Below are positions 6,881 through 13,672 of a stretch of DNA of 64,000 bases, in pieces. Origin of the DNA: Actinophytocola xanthii (lineage in GTDB: Bacteria; Actinomycetota; Actinomycetes; Mycobacteriales; Pseudonocardiaceae). The notes beneath the pieces are model-generated. The model did not search any database and was not told the DNA's origin. It was given only the letters and a program-made list of their open reading frames with translations. Numbering within the stretch: position 1 is the first letter of the stretch; every line of letters begins with the position of its first letter. A program made the position numbers and the translations under genes. Where the stretch lies: NCBI RefSeq assembly GCF_001921205.1, contig NZ_MSIE01000021.1, positions 1 through 64,000 on the forward strand, written 5' to 3'.

Positions 6881-6935
6881 TTGGAAATCGTGTTGGGTGT
6901 GATAGCCCTCGCGGGTTCAAATCCCGCATCCTCCG
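6881..6935 (+). other. tRNA-Ser 3' fragment, attachment site at the element boundary
   Basis: From the anticodon loop TTGGAAA (6881-6887, anticodon GGA) the sequence follows tRNA-Ser through the variable arm, the T arm GCGGG-TTCAAAT-CCCGC (6911-6927), the acceptor strand ATCCTCC (6928-6934) and discriminator G (6935). Upstream bases cannot form the anticodon stem, D arm or 5' acceptor strand, so this is not a complete gene. This is the duplicated 3' end left by site-specific integration. The intact tRNA-Ser(GGA) should lie at the other end of the element, outside the window. Confidence 0.85.
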
Positions 6936-6950
6936 CACCCGAACAGGCGA

Positions 6951-6986
6951 AACGCTCGGCGTCCGTGATCATGGACGCCGGGCGTT
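6951..6986 (+). terminator. tRNA-Ser terminator hairpin
   Basis: Arms AACGCTCGGCGTCC (6951-6964) and GGACGCCGGGCGTT (6973-6986) pair with 13 of 14 matches around an 8-nt loop, 15 nt after the tRNA fragment. It is probably the original tRNA-Ser terminator, now separated from its promoter by the element. Confidence 0.7.
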
Positions 6987-7023
6987 CGTCGTTTCGGAGG
7001 ATCCGACCCATGGAAGGGCGTGG

Positions 7024-7503
7024 ATGGACGACGAGGTGATGGCCCGGGTGACCGCGGCCGTGCAGCGGGGGCAGGCCGGCGAGCGCGCGAGCGCCCGGCA
7101 GGAGCTCGAGGGCATGTGGGCCGAGGTCGAACGGGACGGGGGCGACGACTTCCACCGGTGCGTGATCGCCCACTTCCTGGCCGACCTGCAGGACAACCAG
7201 CACGACGAGCTGATGTGGGACGAGCGCGCCCTCGCCGCGGTCGACGGTGTGACCGACGAGCGTGCGCAGGAGTACGACCAGTCGTTGCAAGTTCGGGGGT
7301 TCATGCCCTCGCTGTACCTGAGCCTCGCCGACGACCACCGGCGGCTCGGTGACGCCGACCGCGCCCACGAGTTCCTCGACAAGGCACGAGCCACGGCCGA
7401 CGCCCTCGGTGAGGACCCCTACGGCGAGCTGGTCAAGGGCATCCTGGAGAAGGTGAGCCAGGCACTGGCCGCCGGATCCACCGAGCCGCTGCCGAGCCCC
7501 TGA
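7024..7503 (+). CDS. TPR-like protein of unknown function (159 aa)
   Basis: This is an acidic, all-helical protein. The C-terminal half reads like two tetratricopeptide helices (PSLYLSLADDHRRLGDADRA, HEFLDKARATADALGEDPYG), typical of small actinobacterial scaffold proteins. The N-terminal part (VTAAVQRGQAGERASARQEL) is another helical pair. It is the first chromosomal gene after the integration site. Its stop codon overlaps the start of the next gene by one base (TGATG), so the two are translationally coupled. The role is unknown. Confidence 0.7.
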   Translation: MDDEVMARVTAAVQRGQAGERASARQELEGMWAEVERDGGDDFHRCVIAHFLADLQDNQHDELMWDERALAAVDGVTDERAQEYDQSLQVRGFMPSLYLSLADDHRRLGDADRAHEFLDKARATADALGEDPYGELVKGILEKVSQALAAGSTEPLPSP

Positions 7504-8078
7504 TGACGCGCCCGGTGGACATGATCGAGCTGCCGCACCGGGGGTGGGGCCGCGCCTCGGTGCCGGTCGACCACGCGCCGCCGGGGGTGGCGACCGTGAT
7601 GGAGATCCAGGGCAACTGGCTGAGCAGCTACTACGTCTACGGGCTGGTGGACACGCCGGACACCCTCGAACAGGGCCTGATGTTGTGCACGCAGAACCAC
7701 AGCAGGCAGAGGCTCCGGGCTGTCGTTCCGCGGGAGTACACCCACGTGAAGATCAGCATGGGCACGGGGAAGATCGCCCTACTCACGCGGTGGCGGCTCG
7801 GCTTCCGTCCCGCCGACACCTGTCCCGAACTACTGACCGCGGCTCAGGGCCGGCATCCCGACGTCCTGCTGTACAACGGGCCCGCAACCGCGGCGACGTT
7901 CGAGGTTCTCGGCAGGGGCTACGCGCAGCTCCATCGGTTCGCCGTCGACGGGACCGGTAAGCAGGAGCTCAGGACGGTTGGTCTCGGGCCGTTCCGCGGC
8001 GGCGTCGAGCTGCCGCCCGGGCCGATCCTGGTAGAGGTGGACTGCCTCACCTCGTGGTCCCTGACCCTCAAGGGCTAG
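7503..8078 (+). CDS. Hypothetical protein coupled to the TPR-like gene (191 aa)
   Basis: A soluble, beta-rich 191-residue protein without signal peptide or membrane helix. Visible segments include HRGWGRASVPVDHAPPGVAT at the start and FRGGVELPPGPILVEVDCLT near the end, where an Ig-like or jelly-roll strand pattern is possible. I do not recognise a family or catalytic motif. It starts inside the stop codon of the TPR-like gene, so they are expressed together and may interact. Its last 4 bases overlap the convergent CbrC-family gene. Confidence 0.65.
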   Translation: MTRPVDMIELPHRGWGRASVPVDHAPPGVATVMEIQGNWLSSYYVYGLVDTPDTLEQGLMLCTQNHSRQRLRAVVPREYTHVKISMGTGKIALLTRWRLGFRPADTCPELLTAAQGRHPDVLLYNGPATAATFEVLGRGYAQLHRFAVDGTGKQELRTVGLGPFRGGVELPPGPILVEVDCLTSWSLTLKG

Positions 8079-8659
8079 GACGCGTCGATGTGGAGGCGGT
8101 GGGCGTCGCAGGTCAGGCAGCGGAACAGGTAGCCGACCAGGTCACCGTCACGCGTGAGGTGGCTGCGGAGGAGGTCGGCGGGGTAGCCGTTGCCGCCTTC
8201 GATATCGGCGGTCAGGACCGGGTCGGGAAGCAGGGCGGGTAGGTCGTCGGCGCCGGCGAAGCCGAGGAACGCGCACGGCAGCCCGCAGTGGGAGAGCCAG
8301 CGCTCCTGTTGCCAGGAAGGGTAGGACGGGGTGCGGGTGGCCACCTCCCGGGCGGCATCGGCATCGACGGTCATCGGCTCGGGTGTGGCGCCCTCGATCT
8401 CGTCGGGGTCGTCGGGAACGCCTTCGATGTCGAGCCAGTCGATGAACGAGCCGTCGAAGCGCTCGGCCGCACTACCGTCGGCGATGCACCACGGGCACAG
8501 CTCCACATCGGACTTCTCGGTGTACATGCCGCCGTTGTAGCGCCACTCGCGGTCTCGCTCACAGCACGAGCAGCGGACTGGCTCGGCGACGATGATGCCC
8601 AGCTCGTAGGCGTTGGGGCTGAACCGGAACTGCGGCGGGGACTCCACATCGGACAGCAT
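8075..8659 (-). CDS. CbrC family protein (UPF0167)
   Basis: This 194-residue protein has the family hallmarks: a CSCCERDREWRYNGGMYTEK motif early, LCPWCIADGSAAERFDGSF in the middle, TPSYPSWQQERWLSHCG later, and CLTC near the end. The four CxxC/CxC groups suggest zinc binding. E. coli CbrC is a CreBC-regulated protein linked to colicin E2 tolerance; the biochemical role is unknown. Family proteins in actinomycetes are usually single genes, as here. The 3' end overlaps the preceding convergent gene by 4 bp. Confidence 0.85.
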   Translation of the reverse strand: MLSDVESPPQFRFSPNAYELGIIVAEPVRCSCCERDREWRYNGGMYTEKSDVELCPWCIADGSAAERFDGSFIDWLDIEGVPDDPDEIEGATPEPMTVDADAAREVATRTPSYPSWQQERWLSHCGLPCAFLGFAGADDLPALLPDPVLTADIEGGNGYPADLLRSHLTRDGDLVGYLFRCLTCDAHRLHIDAS

Positions 8660-8694
8660 ACGATCTTCGCGGCGGCCGGCCTCAGGTCGCCGAC

Positions 8695-8983
8695 GTGGCG
8701 ACCTGCGTCGGCGACCCGACGGTGACCTCGAACCCGCAGCATCCGCTGCGGATCACCGGCGCCCCGCCCCTGGTGATGATCGGCACGTCCACGACTACGC
8801 GACGGTCTACGAGTGGAGCCGCACCGCCGCCCGGCAGAGCCGCGCCCGCCTCGTCACCTACGAGGCTGGGCCCACACGGTGTACCACCGCGACGAGGGGA
8901 GCCAGTGCGTCAACGACGCCGTCGGCGCGTACTTGATCGAGCTGAGGCCGCCCCGCCGCGGCCTGACCTCGCCGGCGCGGTAG
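8695..8983 (+). pseudogene. Decayed C-terminal fragment of a TAP-like alpha/beta hydrolase
   Basis: Three frames read in succession give the end of an actinomycete secreted tripeptidyl-aminopeptidase-like hydrolase: CVGDPTVTSNPQHPLRITGA, then HVHDYATVYEWSRTAARQS with RARLVTYEA, then WAHTVYHRDEGSQCVNDAVG ending at TAG 8981-8983. The His of the AHTVYHRDEG motif would be the catalytic His. At least two frameshifts and loss of the N-terminal 300 or more residues make it a dead remnant. No full-length copy is in the window. Confidence 0.75.
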
Positions 8984-8985
8984 CG

Positions 8986-9150
8986 CTACTCCTCGTCGTC
9001 GGGCTTGGCGTGGTTGGCGACGCCCGGGGTGGGGTCCCGCTCGAGGTCGATCAGGGGGTGCCGCTCGGCGCCCTCGGGGGCGGAGTGGCGACCCTGCCGC
9101 GGCTCCTCCTCTGTGGGCGCCCCCTGCTTCTCCTGCTGGTCAGCCTGCAT
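8986..9150 (-). CDS. Small acidic hydrophilic protein (54 aa)
   Basis: ATG 9150 (MQADQQEKQGAPTEEE) follows a perfect AGGAGG at 5-nt spacing, which is the main evidence that it is a gene. The product is highly charged and without predicted structure, ending PGVANHAKPDDEE. Similar small disordered proteins occur in Pseudonocardiales, but I cannot name the family. It lies between the hydrolase fossil and tRNA-Ser(CGA). Confidence 0.55.
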   Translation of the reverse strand: MQADQQEKQGAPTEEEPRQGRHSAPEGAERHPLIDLERDPTPGVANHAKPDDEE

Positions 9151-9277
9151 GACGTCCTCCTCGTATCCCACGTCAGCTGATCATGGGAGCAGTATTCCCC
9201 ACGACCCCGACAGAAGCGGGACACCTCCCCTCCACCACCAGCGAGCCCGGGGAGCGGGGTCCGGTATCGTTCTCGGC

Positions 9278-9364
9278 GGTAGCGTGTCCGAGCGGCCGAA
9301 GGAGCGCGCCTCGAAAGCGCGTGACGGTTTACCCCGTCCGTGGGTTCAAATCCCACCGCTACCG
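9278..9364 (+). tRNA. tRNA-Ser(CGA)
   Basis: A complete 87-nt class II tRNA. The acceptor GGTAGCG (9278-9284) pairs with CGCTACC (9357-9363), followed by discriminator G9364 with no encoded CCA. The anticodon stem CGCGC/GCGCG encloses loop CTCGAAA, giving anticodon CGA, which reads UCG. The long variable arm GACGGTTTACCCCGTC and the T arm GTGGG-TTCAAAT-CCCAC are intact. Confidence 0.97.
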
Positions 9365-9377
9365 CTCTGAGCAGGAG

Positions 9378-9415
9378 AAACGCCGGACGAGCCTTCGTAG
9401 GCTCGTCCGGCGTTT
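9378..9415 (+). terminator. Terminator of tRNA-Ser(CGA)
   Basis: A perfect 16-bp stem, AAACGCCGGACGAGCC (9378-9393) with GGCTCGTCCGGCGTTT (9400-9415), encloses a 6-nt loop. It lies 13 bp after the tRNA and is followed by T-rich CTCATT. Confidence 0.9.
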
Positions 9416-9468
9416 CTCATTCAGTCCCGGTTTCAGTCTCACTTCAGCCTTGGCCCGCCCCGCCTGGT

Positions 9469-10275
9469 TCAACTCGCGATGACGAAGGCGAGGAACAACA
9501 AGAGGCCGAGTACGAGCCCAACGGTCACCGCTCGGGCAACCGTCCAGCCCGCCTCCTGGCGGCCGGTGGACGCAGCCGAACCGGTTTGCCGAGGTGGACT
9601 TGCTACCTGCAGGTCGACGGTGATCATGACCGAGCGACCCTGGCTGGAGATCCGTGCCGAGCCACGTTGCCTACTGGCCTTCCGACCAGCCGTAGCGACC
9701 AGCCTGACCGAGCGTCCCACGATCGCACAGTCGAGCCACGGGACATCGCAGGTCACGGTTGCGGCGCGGGTGTCGAGCCCGAGTTCGGTCAGCGAGAGCA
9801 CCCTTGACGTTGAGGTCTTGCCCGCTGGGACGTGGAGCTCGAGGTGTTGTGGTTCTGGTGCCGGTTGCTCGGCACGTCGAGCTGGCTCGGTGTCCTGCCT
9901 GCGCCCGCTCGCTGGGCGCGGAGCGGGTCGTCTGAGCGAAAGTCGTTCATAACCCGTCGCCCGGCCGCGACTCGTCCGCTGGTCTGCTCCGCCCGATCTC
10001 GACCGCCCACGAGAGGCAAGTCGTTGCTCGGCTTCCGCAATCGTGCGAAACGCCGCCAGCAGCCGCTCATGCGGGACAGCCTGGTCCGGATGGGCGATCT
10101 GGTTGCGGACTCGGCGGGCCATGTCCAGCTGGCGAAACGGTATGCCAGTCCGTGAAGCCAGTGTGTCCAACGTGTCGCTGCCGGGCTCCACACTGGCCAC
10201 GAGATGATGCCAGCCGTCGAGGACCGCGGCGCGCAGCTCCACCTCAGAGCGACTCGAACCCTTGTCAGTCGTCAT
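9469..10275 (-). CDS. Membrane-anchored protein with HEPN-like motif (268 aa)
   Basis: The N-terminal about 90 residues are helical and contain ARRVRNQIAHPDQAV, matching the R-x4-H pattern with the polar residue after Arg (RNQIAH) of HEPN ribonucleases. A Pro/Arg-rich linker (about 90-130) leads to a beta-rich segment (LELHVPAGKT, DCAIVGRSVRLVATAG, SVMITVDLQV). One C-terminal TM helix (VTVGLVLGLLLFLAFVIAS) anchors it. No toxin-antitoxin partner sits beside it. Family assignment rests on a short motif, so the nuclease function is only a possibility. Confidence 0.5.
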   Translation of the reverse strand: MTTDKGSSRSEVELRAAVLDGWHHLVASVEPGSDTLDTLASRTGIPFRQLDMARRVRNQIAHPDQAVPHERLLAAFRTIAEAEQRLASRGRSRSGGADQRTSRGRATGYERLSLRRPAPRPASGRRQDTEPARRAEQPAPEPQHLELHVPAGKTSTSRVLSLTELGLDTRAATVTCDVPWLDCAIVGRSVRLVATAGRKASRQRGSARISSQGRSVMITVDLQVASPPRQTGSAASTGRQEAGWTVARAVTVGLVLGLLLFLAFVIAS

Positions 10276-10368
10276 GGTTCCCGCCCGTCACGGTGAGGCG
10301 ACCCGTTGCCGTTGCCGCATTATCGACCATGAACGGGAAGTCGTGCGGTCACTTTGGTCCTGCGCTGG

Positions 10369-11193
10369 TCAGGCGCGGGTGGCGCCGTGCTCGGCTAGGC
10401 GCTTGGCCTGGCCGCTGTGCACGTCGGACACCCACTCCCAGCCTGGCTTGGCCGATGGGCCCACGCGCGGGTCGTCGGGAACCTCACCTTCGCGCAGGGC
10501 GAGGACGTAGGCACGGTCCCGCTCGATCCGGGCGCGGGCCTCGCCGGCTTCGCCGACTGAGCCGTGGCCGGGGACGATGACGGCGGCGTCTGCCACGGCT
10601 TCCAGCAGGCTCAGCGCGGTGAGGTAGTCCTCGATCGGGTCGGTGGCGCTGGTCAGGTCGAGCATCGGAACCAGGACGTCGGAGAGCATGTCGCCTGCGA
10701 CGAGGACGCCGCGGTCCTCGATGAACAGCGCCGCGTGGCCGGGGGCGTGCGCCTGGTGTTCGATGATCCGGATCTTGGGGCCGTTCCAGGGGAGCTGCGT
10801 CGTCCCGGGCGGTAGGGCGGTGATCAAGCCGTAGAGGTCCAGGGGGACTTTGTCGGCGATGCCGGTCGGTTCTAGGTGGGCGGTTATCTCGGCCTTGGTG
10901 TCGGGGTTGGACAGCTGGTCCTGGACGGTGGCGGCGCAGCGGGACGTGCCGTAGCGCGGGGGTGCGCCGAGTTGTGGATGCCAAAGCAGGTGGTCCCAGT
11001 CCGGGTGCGTCGAGAAGCCCGCGACGACGGTCTGGCCCAGGTCGGACAGGTCGTTCGCCAGGCAGGCCAGCTCGTGGTCCTGCACGCCGGGATCGACGAG
11101 CAGCACGCCGGCGTCGCCCTGCACGACGATGGTGTTGGTCTGCACGAACTCGCTCTCGTGGACCAGCACGCCCTCGGCGACCTGCCTCAGCAT
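10369..11193 (-). CDS. MBL-fold metallo-hydrolase
   Basis: This 274-residue protein has the metallo-beta-lactamase fold signature: a strand GVLLVDPGVQ, then STHPDWDHLLWH (the HxxxDH metal motif), HAPGHAALF (third ligand His), VAGDMLSD (bridging Asp) and VIVPGHGSVG (last His). It resembles general MBL hydrolases such as glyoxalase-II-like or lactonase-like enzymes; the substrate is unknown. The ATG at 11193 overlaps the stop of an 11-codon upstream frame with a better ribosome site (11187-11222), suggesting translational coupling. It is downstream of, and probably co-transcribed with, the EamA transporter. Confidence 0.85.
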   Translation of the reverse strand: MLRQVAEGVLVHESEFVQTNTIVVQGDAGVLLVDPGVQDHELACLANDLSDLGQTVVAGFSTHPDWDHLLWHPQLGAPPRYGTSRCAATVQDQLSNPDTKAEITAHLEPTGIADKVPLDLYGLITALPPGTTQLPWNGPKIRIIEHQAHAPGHAALFIEDRGVLVAGDMLSDVLVPMLDLTSATDPIEDYLTALSLLEAVADAAVIVPGHGSVGEAGEARARIERDRAYVLALREGEVPDDPRVGPSAKPGWEWVSDVHSGQAKRLAEHGATRA

Positions 11194-11222
11194 GGGCTCG
11201 GCCCCGTCGCGATGTCGTTCAT
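11187..11222 (-). CDS. Possible leader peptide of the MBL gene (11 aa)
   Basis: ATG 11222 follows GGCAGGAGACAACGA and encodes MNDIATGPSPC. Its TGA overlaps the ATGC of the MBL start, giving an ATGCTGA arrangement. The MBL gene itself lacks a good ribosome site, so ribosomes terminating here could reinitiate. This is inferred from spacing only. Confidence 0.3.
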   Translation of the reverse strand: MNDIATGPSPC

Positions 11223-11263
11223 TCGTTGTCTCCTGCCTTCTAGTTCGTCTTGATGGGTGTGGC

Positions 11264-12103
11264 TCAGGCCAGAGCCAGGGCAGCAACGGCGAGGGTGCAG
11301 ATCGCGATGCCCGCTCGTTGTCCGAGGTCGATTCGCTCTCTGAGCACGCCGGCCGCGAGCAGGACGGTGACGGCCGGGTAGAGGGAGGCGAGGACTCCGG
11401 CGACGGCGAGGCTGGTCATTCCGGTGGCCACCATAAAAGCGAGGGTGCCCGAGGCGCCGAGCAGGCCCGACGCACTGCCCCACCCGATCACACCGCGGCA
11501 GGGACGCCACCGCTGCCCAAGGCTTGTGGCGGTGAGGATGGTCAGGATCGCGCCGACGAGTTGGTTCGCGGCGAGCGGCAGCAGACCGGCCTCCTCCGAG
11601 ATCTGGGCGAGTGCGATGAACAGGGTCCCGAAACCCACGCCCGCGACGGCGCCGTCGACGAGTGCTCGCCGCGCACTCGCCGACCGGTCGGACGTGCTCT
11701 CCCTGGACACCAACCAGATCCCCGGAAGTGCGACGAGCACCCCGACCCAGACCAGCCAGCTGGGACGCTCACCGAGGGCCACACCCACCAGAACCGGCAG
11801 GACCGCGGCCCCCACACCCGAGACCGGCGCCACGAGCCCCATCCGGCCGCTGGCCAGCCCGCGGAGCAGGAAGATGCTGCCGGTCGCCGAGCCGGCTCCG
11901 GCCAGCAGCGCCCAGGCGAAGTCCGCGGCGGCGGGGCTGCCCGGCAGCGTCAGGCCGGCCACGAGCATGGCCAACGCCCCGGCGGCCTGCCCGACCAGAA
12001 CGACCTGCCACGACGAGTACCGGCGCGAGCCGACGCCGCCGATGAAGTCCGACGCCCCGTACGCGAGAGCAGACGAGAGTGCCAGGAGGATTCCGAGGAA
12101 CAT
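11264..12103 (-). CDS. EamA/DMT-family exporter
   Basis: This 279-residue protein starts at ATG 12103 (MFLGILLALSSALAYGASDF) and has ten predicted membrane helices as two EamA repeats. GASDFIGGVGSRR near the start and SLYPAVTVLLAAGVLRERI near the end are typical EamA features. Members export amino acids, metabolites or drugs; the substrate is not evident. It is divergent from the MocR regulator, 82 bp apart. MocR regulators are known to control adjacent pyridoxal-related or transport genes, so it is probably the regulatory target. The MBL gene follows on the same transcript. Confidence 0.85.
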   Translation of the reverse strand: MFLGILLALSSALAYGASDFIGGVGSRRYSSWQVVLVGQAAGALAMLVAGLTLPGSPAAADFAWALLAGAGSATGSIFLLRGLASGRMGLVAPVSGVGAAVLPVLVGVALGERPSWLVWVGVLVALPGIWLVSRESTSDRSASARRALVDGAVAGVGFGTLFIALAQISEEAGLLPLAANQLVGAILTILTATSLGQRWRPCRGVIGWGSASGLLGASGTLAFMVATGMTSLAVAGVLASLYPAVTVLLAAGVLRERIDLGQRAGIAICTLAVAALALA

Positions 12104-12185
12104 GCCGTCCAGCCTGACGCCGATGCGGTCCAGTCTGAAGGTCCACTCGCGACCCCTACGAGCGGACCATTTGGTGTACTGGGGT

Positions 12186-13625
12186 ATGCCAGTGGAATGG
12201 GCGCGCGGCGGCCCCGACCTTCTCGTGACGCTGGACCGCGGCGCTGGTTCGCTCGGAACCCAACTCCAGGACCAGTTGCGGGCGGCGATCCGCGACCGTC
12301 GGCTCTCCGCCGGAGAACGGCTGCCGTCGACCCGACGGCTGGCCGAGTTGCTCGGCGTCTCCCGAGGCACGGTCGTCGAGGCCTACGAGCAGCTGCTGGC
12401 CGAGGGATACGTCGAGTCGGTTGTCGGCTCCGGGACGCGGGTGGCCGCGATACTGGCCGGGGAACCGAAGCGCCACCCGCCCGGCGTCGCGGCCCCGTCC
12501 ACACCGCCCCGGCCGGCCCAGGTCGACTTCGAGTACGGCATCCCCGACCTCGGCTCGGCGCCGTTGCGCGACTGGAGCTGGGCGGTGTCGGAGGCGACGC
12601 GGACCCTGCCGACCGCCGAGCTGGGTGACCAGAACCCGGCCGGGTCGCGGCACCTGCGAGAGGTCGTCACCGCCTACCACCGGCGCGTCCGGTCGGGCTG
12701 CGCGAGCGTCGAGGACGCCGTCGTCGTCTCGGGGTTCCGGCAGGGGTTGGCGTTCGCCCTCGCGACGCTGGCCCGACACGGCATCCAGCGCATCGCGCTC
12801 GAGGACCCCGGCCCTCGCGAGCACGACGTCATCGCCCGCCGGGCGGGCCTTTCCGCCGTGCCGGTTCCCGTCGACGGCCAGGGCCTGGACGTGGAGCGCC
12901 TGCGCGAGACCGGGGCACGGGCGGTGTTGCTGACGCCGGCCCACCAGTGCCCGACCGGCGTCGCGCTCGGCCCGTCCCGGCGACGCGACCTGGTCGCCTG
13001 GGCGGACGAGGTCGACGGGGTGATCCTCGAGGACGACTACGACGCCGAGTTCCGGTACGACCGTCAGCCGGTCGGCTCGCTGCAGGGCCTCAGCCCCGGC
13101 CGCGTGATCGCGCTGGGATCGGTCAGCAAGACGCTCGCACCCGCGATCCGGCTGGGCTGGGTGCTCGCGCCGCCGCGGTTCGTGGCGGGGATCGTCGAGG
13201 AGCAACGGCTCACCAGCCGCGGCGCTCCCGTGCTGGACCAGGAAGCGCTGGCGCTGTTCATGGAGACCGGCCGGTTCGACCGCCACCTGCGGCGCGTGCG
13301 GGAGATCTACCACGCACGCCGGGTCGTGCTGGCGGCCGAGGCCGAACTGGCCTTCGGGCCGGGCCGGCTGCACGGGCTCGCGGCCGGCTGCCACGCCCTG
13401 CTGCGCCTTCCCGATGGGACCTCCGAGCGCGCGGTCGTGGCGACGGCCGCGAGCATGGGGGTGCGCGTCAACGGGCTCAGCCACTACCGGTTCGCGTCCG
13501 CGGACGCGACACCCGAGCCGGACCCCCGCTCGCCAGCCCTCGTGCTCGGCTTCGGCAACGTCAGCGAGCACCAGATCAGCCGAGGCATCCGCATCCTCGC
13601 CACCGCCGTCGAGCGCTTGCCATAA
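12186..13625 (+). CDS. MocR/PdxR-type GntR regulator with aminotransferase domain
   Basis: This 479-residue protein combines a GntR winged helix (about 30-95, with LSAGERLPSTRRLAELLGVS and GTVVEAYEQLLAEGYV) with a fold-type I aminotransferase domain (about 120-470). The pyridoxal-phosphate lysine is visible in ALGSVSKTLAPAIRLG and the Asp/Tyr of the cofactor pocket in EDDYDAEFRYDR. These proteins sense pyridoxal phosphate or amino compounds and usually regulate the divergent gene, here the EamA exporter. The ATG at 12186 (MPVEWARGGP) lies directly after TGGTGTACTGGGGT, and the start is fixed by the family N-terminus. The stop codon overlaps a palindrome (13625-13641). Confidence 0.92.
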   Translation: MPVEWARGGPDLLVTLDRGAGSLGTQLQDQLRAAIRDRRLSAGERLPSTRRLAELLGVSRGTVVEAYEQLLAEGYVESVVGSGTRVAAILAGEPKRHPPGVAAPSTPPRPAQVDFEYGIPDLGSAPLRDWSWAVSEATRTLPTAELGDQNPAGSRHLREVVTAYHRRVRSGCASVEDAVVVSGFRQGLAFALATLARHGIQRIALEDPGPREHDVIARRAGLSAVPVPVDGQGLDVERLRETGARAVLLTPAHQCPTGVALGPSRRRDLVAWADEVDGVILEDDYDAEFRYDRQPVGSLQGLSPGRVIALGSVSKTLAPAIRLGWVLAPPRFVAGIVEEQRLTSRGAPVLDQEALALFMETGRFDRHLRRVREIYHARRVVLAAEAELAFGPGRLHGLAAGCHALLRLPDGTSERAVVATAASMGVRVNGLSHYRFASADATPEPDPRSPALVLGFGNVSEHQISRGIRILATAVERLP

Positions 13626-13641
13626 TACCCCTTAGGGGTAT
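13625..13641. promoter_or_regulatory. CsoR-family-type operator
   Basis: ATACCCC-TTA-GGGGTAT is a perfect 7-bp inverted repeat. It matches the G/C-tract operator recognised by CsoR/RcnR/FrmR/CstR repressors (TACCCC...GGGGTA). It lies 32 bp before the alpha/beta hydrolase start, where it would cover the promoter. No CsoR-family gene is in the window, so the regulator would act from elsewhere. Confidence 0.55.
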
Positions 13642-13672
13642 AGGAAGGTGAGAAACCGACGGGAGGGCACGC

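Larger units (their letters stand above)
1..6935. mobile_element. Right-hand part of an integrated element (AICE/plasmid-like) in tRNA-Ser
   Basis: The interval ends precisely at a tRNA-Ser 3' fragment (6881-6935) that has no 5' half, which is the footprint left when an element recombines into the 3' end of a tRNA gene. Inside are small orphan genes, an XRE regulator, origin-like DnaA boxes and iterons, duplicated noncoding modules and a pentapeptide cargo gene. Density and composition differ from the tightly packed chromosome that follows. No integrase, excisionase, Rep or TraB/FtsK gene is visible, so these would have to lie left of base 1. That it is an actinomycete ICE rather than a simple island is inferred. 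Confidence 0.7.

Noticed and set aside
6324-6902. Long plus-strand frame (192 aa) between the pentapeptide gene and tRNA fragment
   Set aside because: It overlaps the pentapeptide gene, has no ribosome site or recognisable domain, and runs into the tRNA fragment.
11424-12185. N-terminal extension of the MocR gene
   Set aside because: The extension lies antisense to the EamA transporter and has no homology; the family N-terminus starts at 12186.
13625-13641. Terminator of the MocR gene
   Set aside because: The stem is only 7 bp with a 3-bp loop, overlaps the stop codon, has no T-tract, and fits a CsoR-type operator better.
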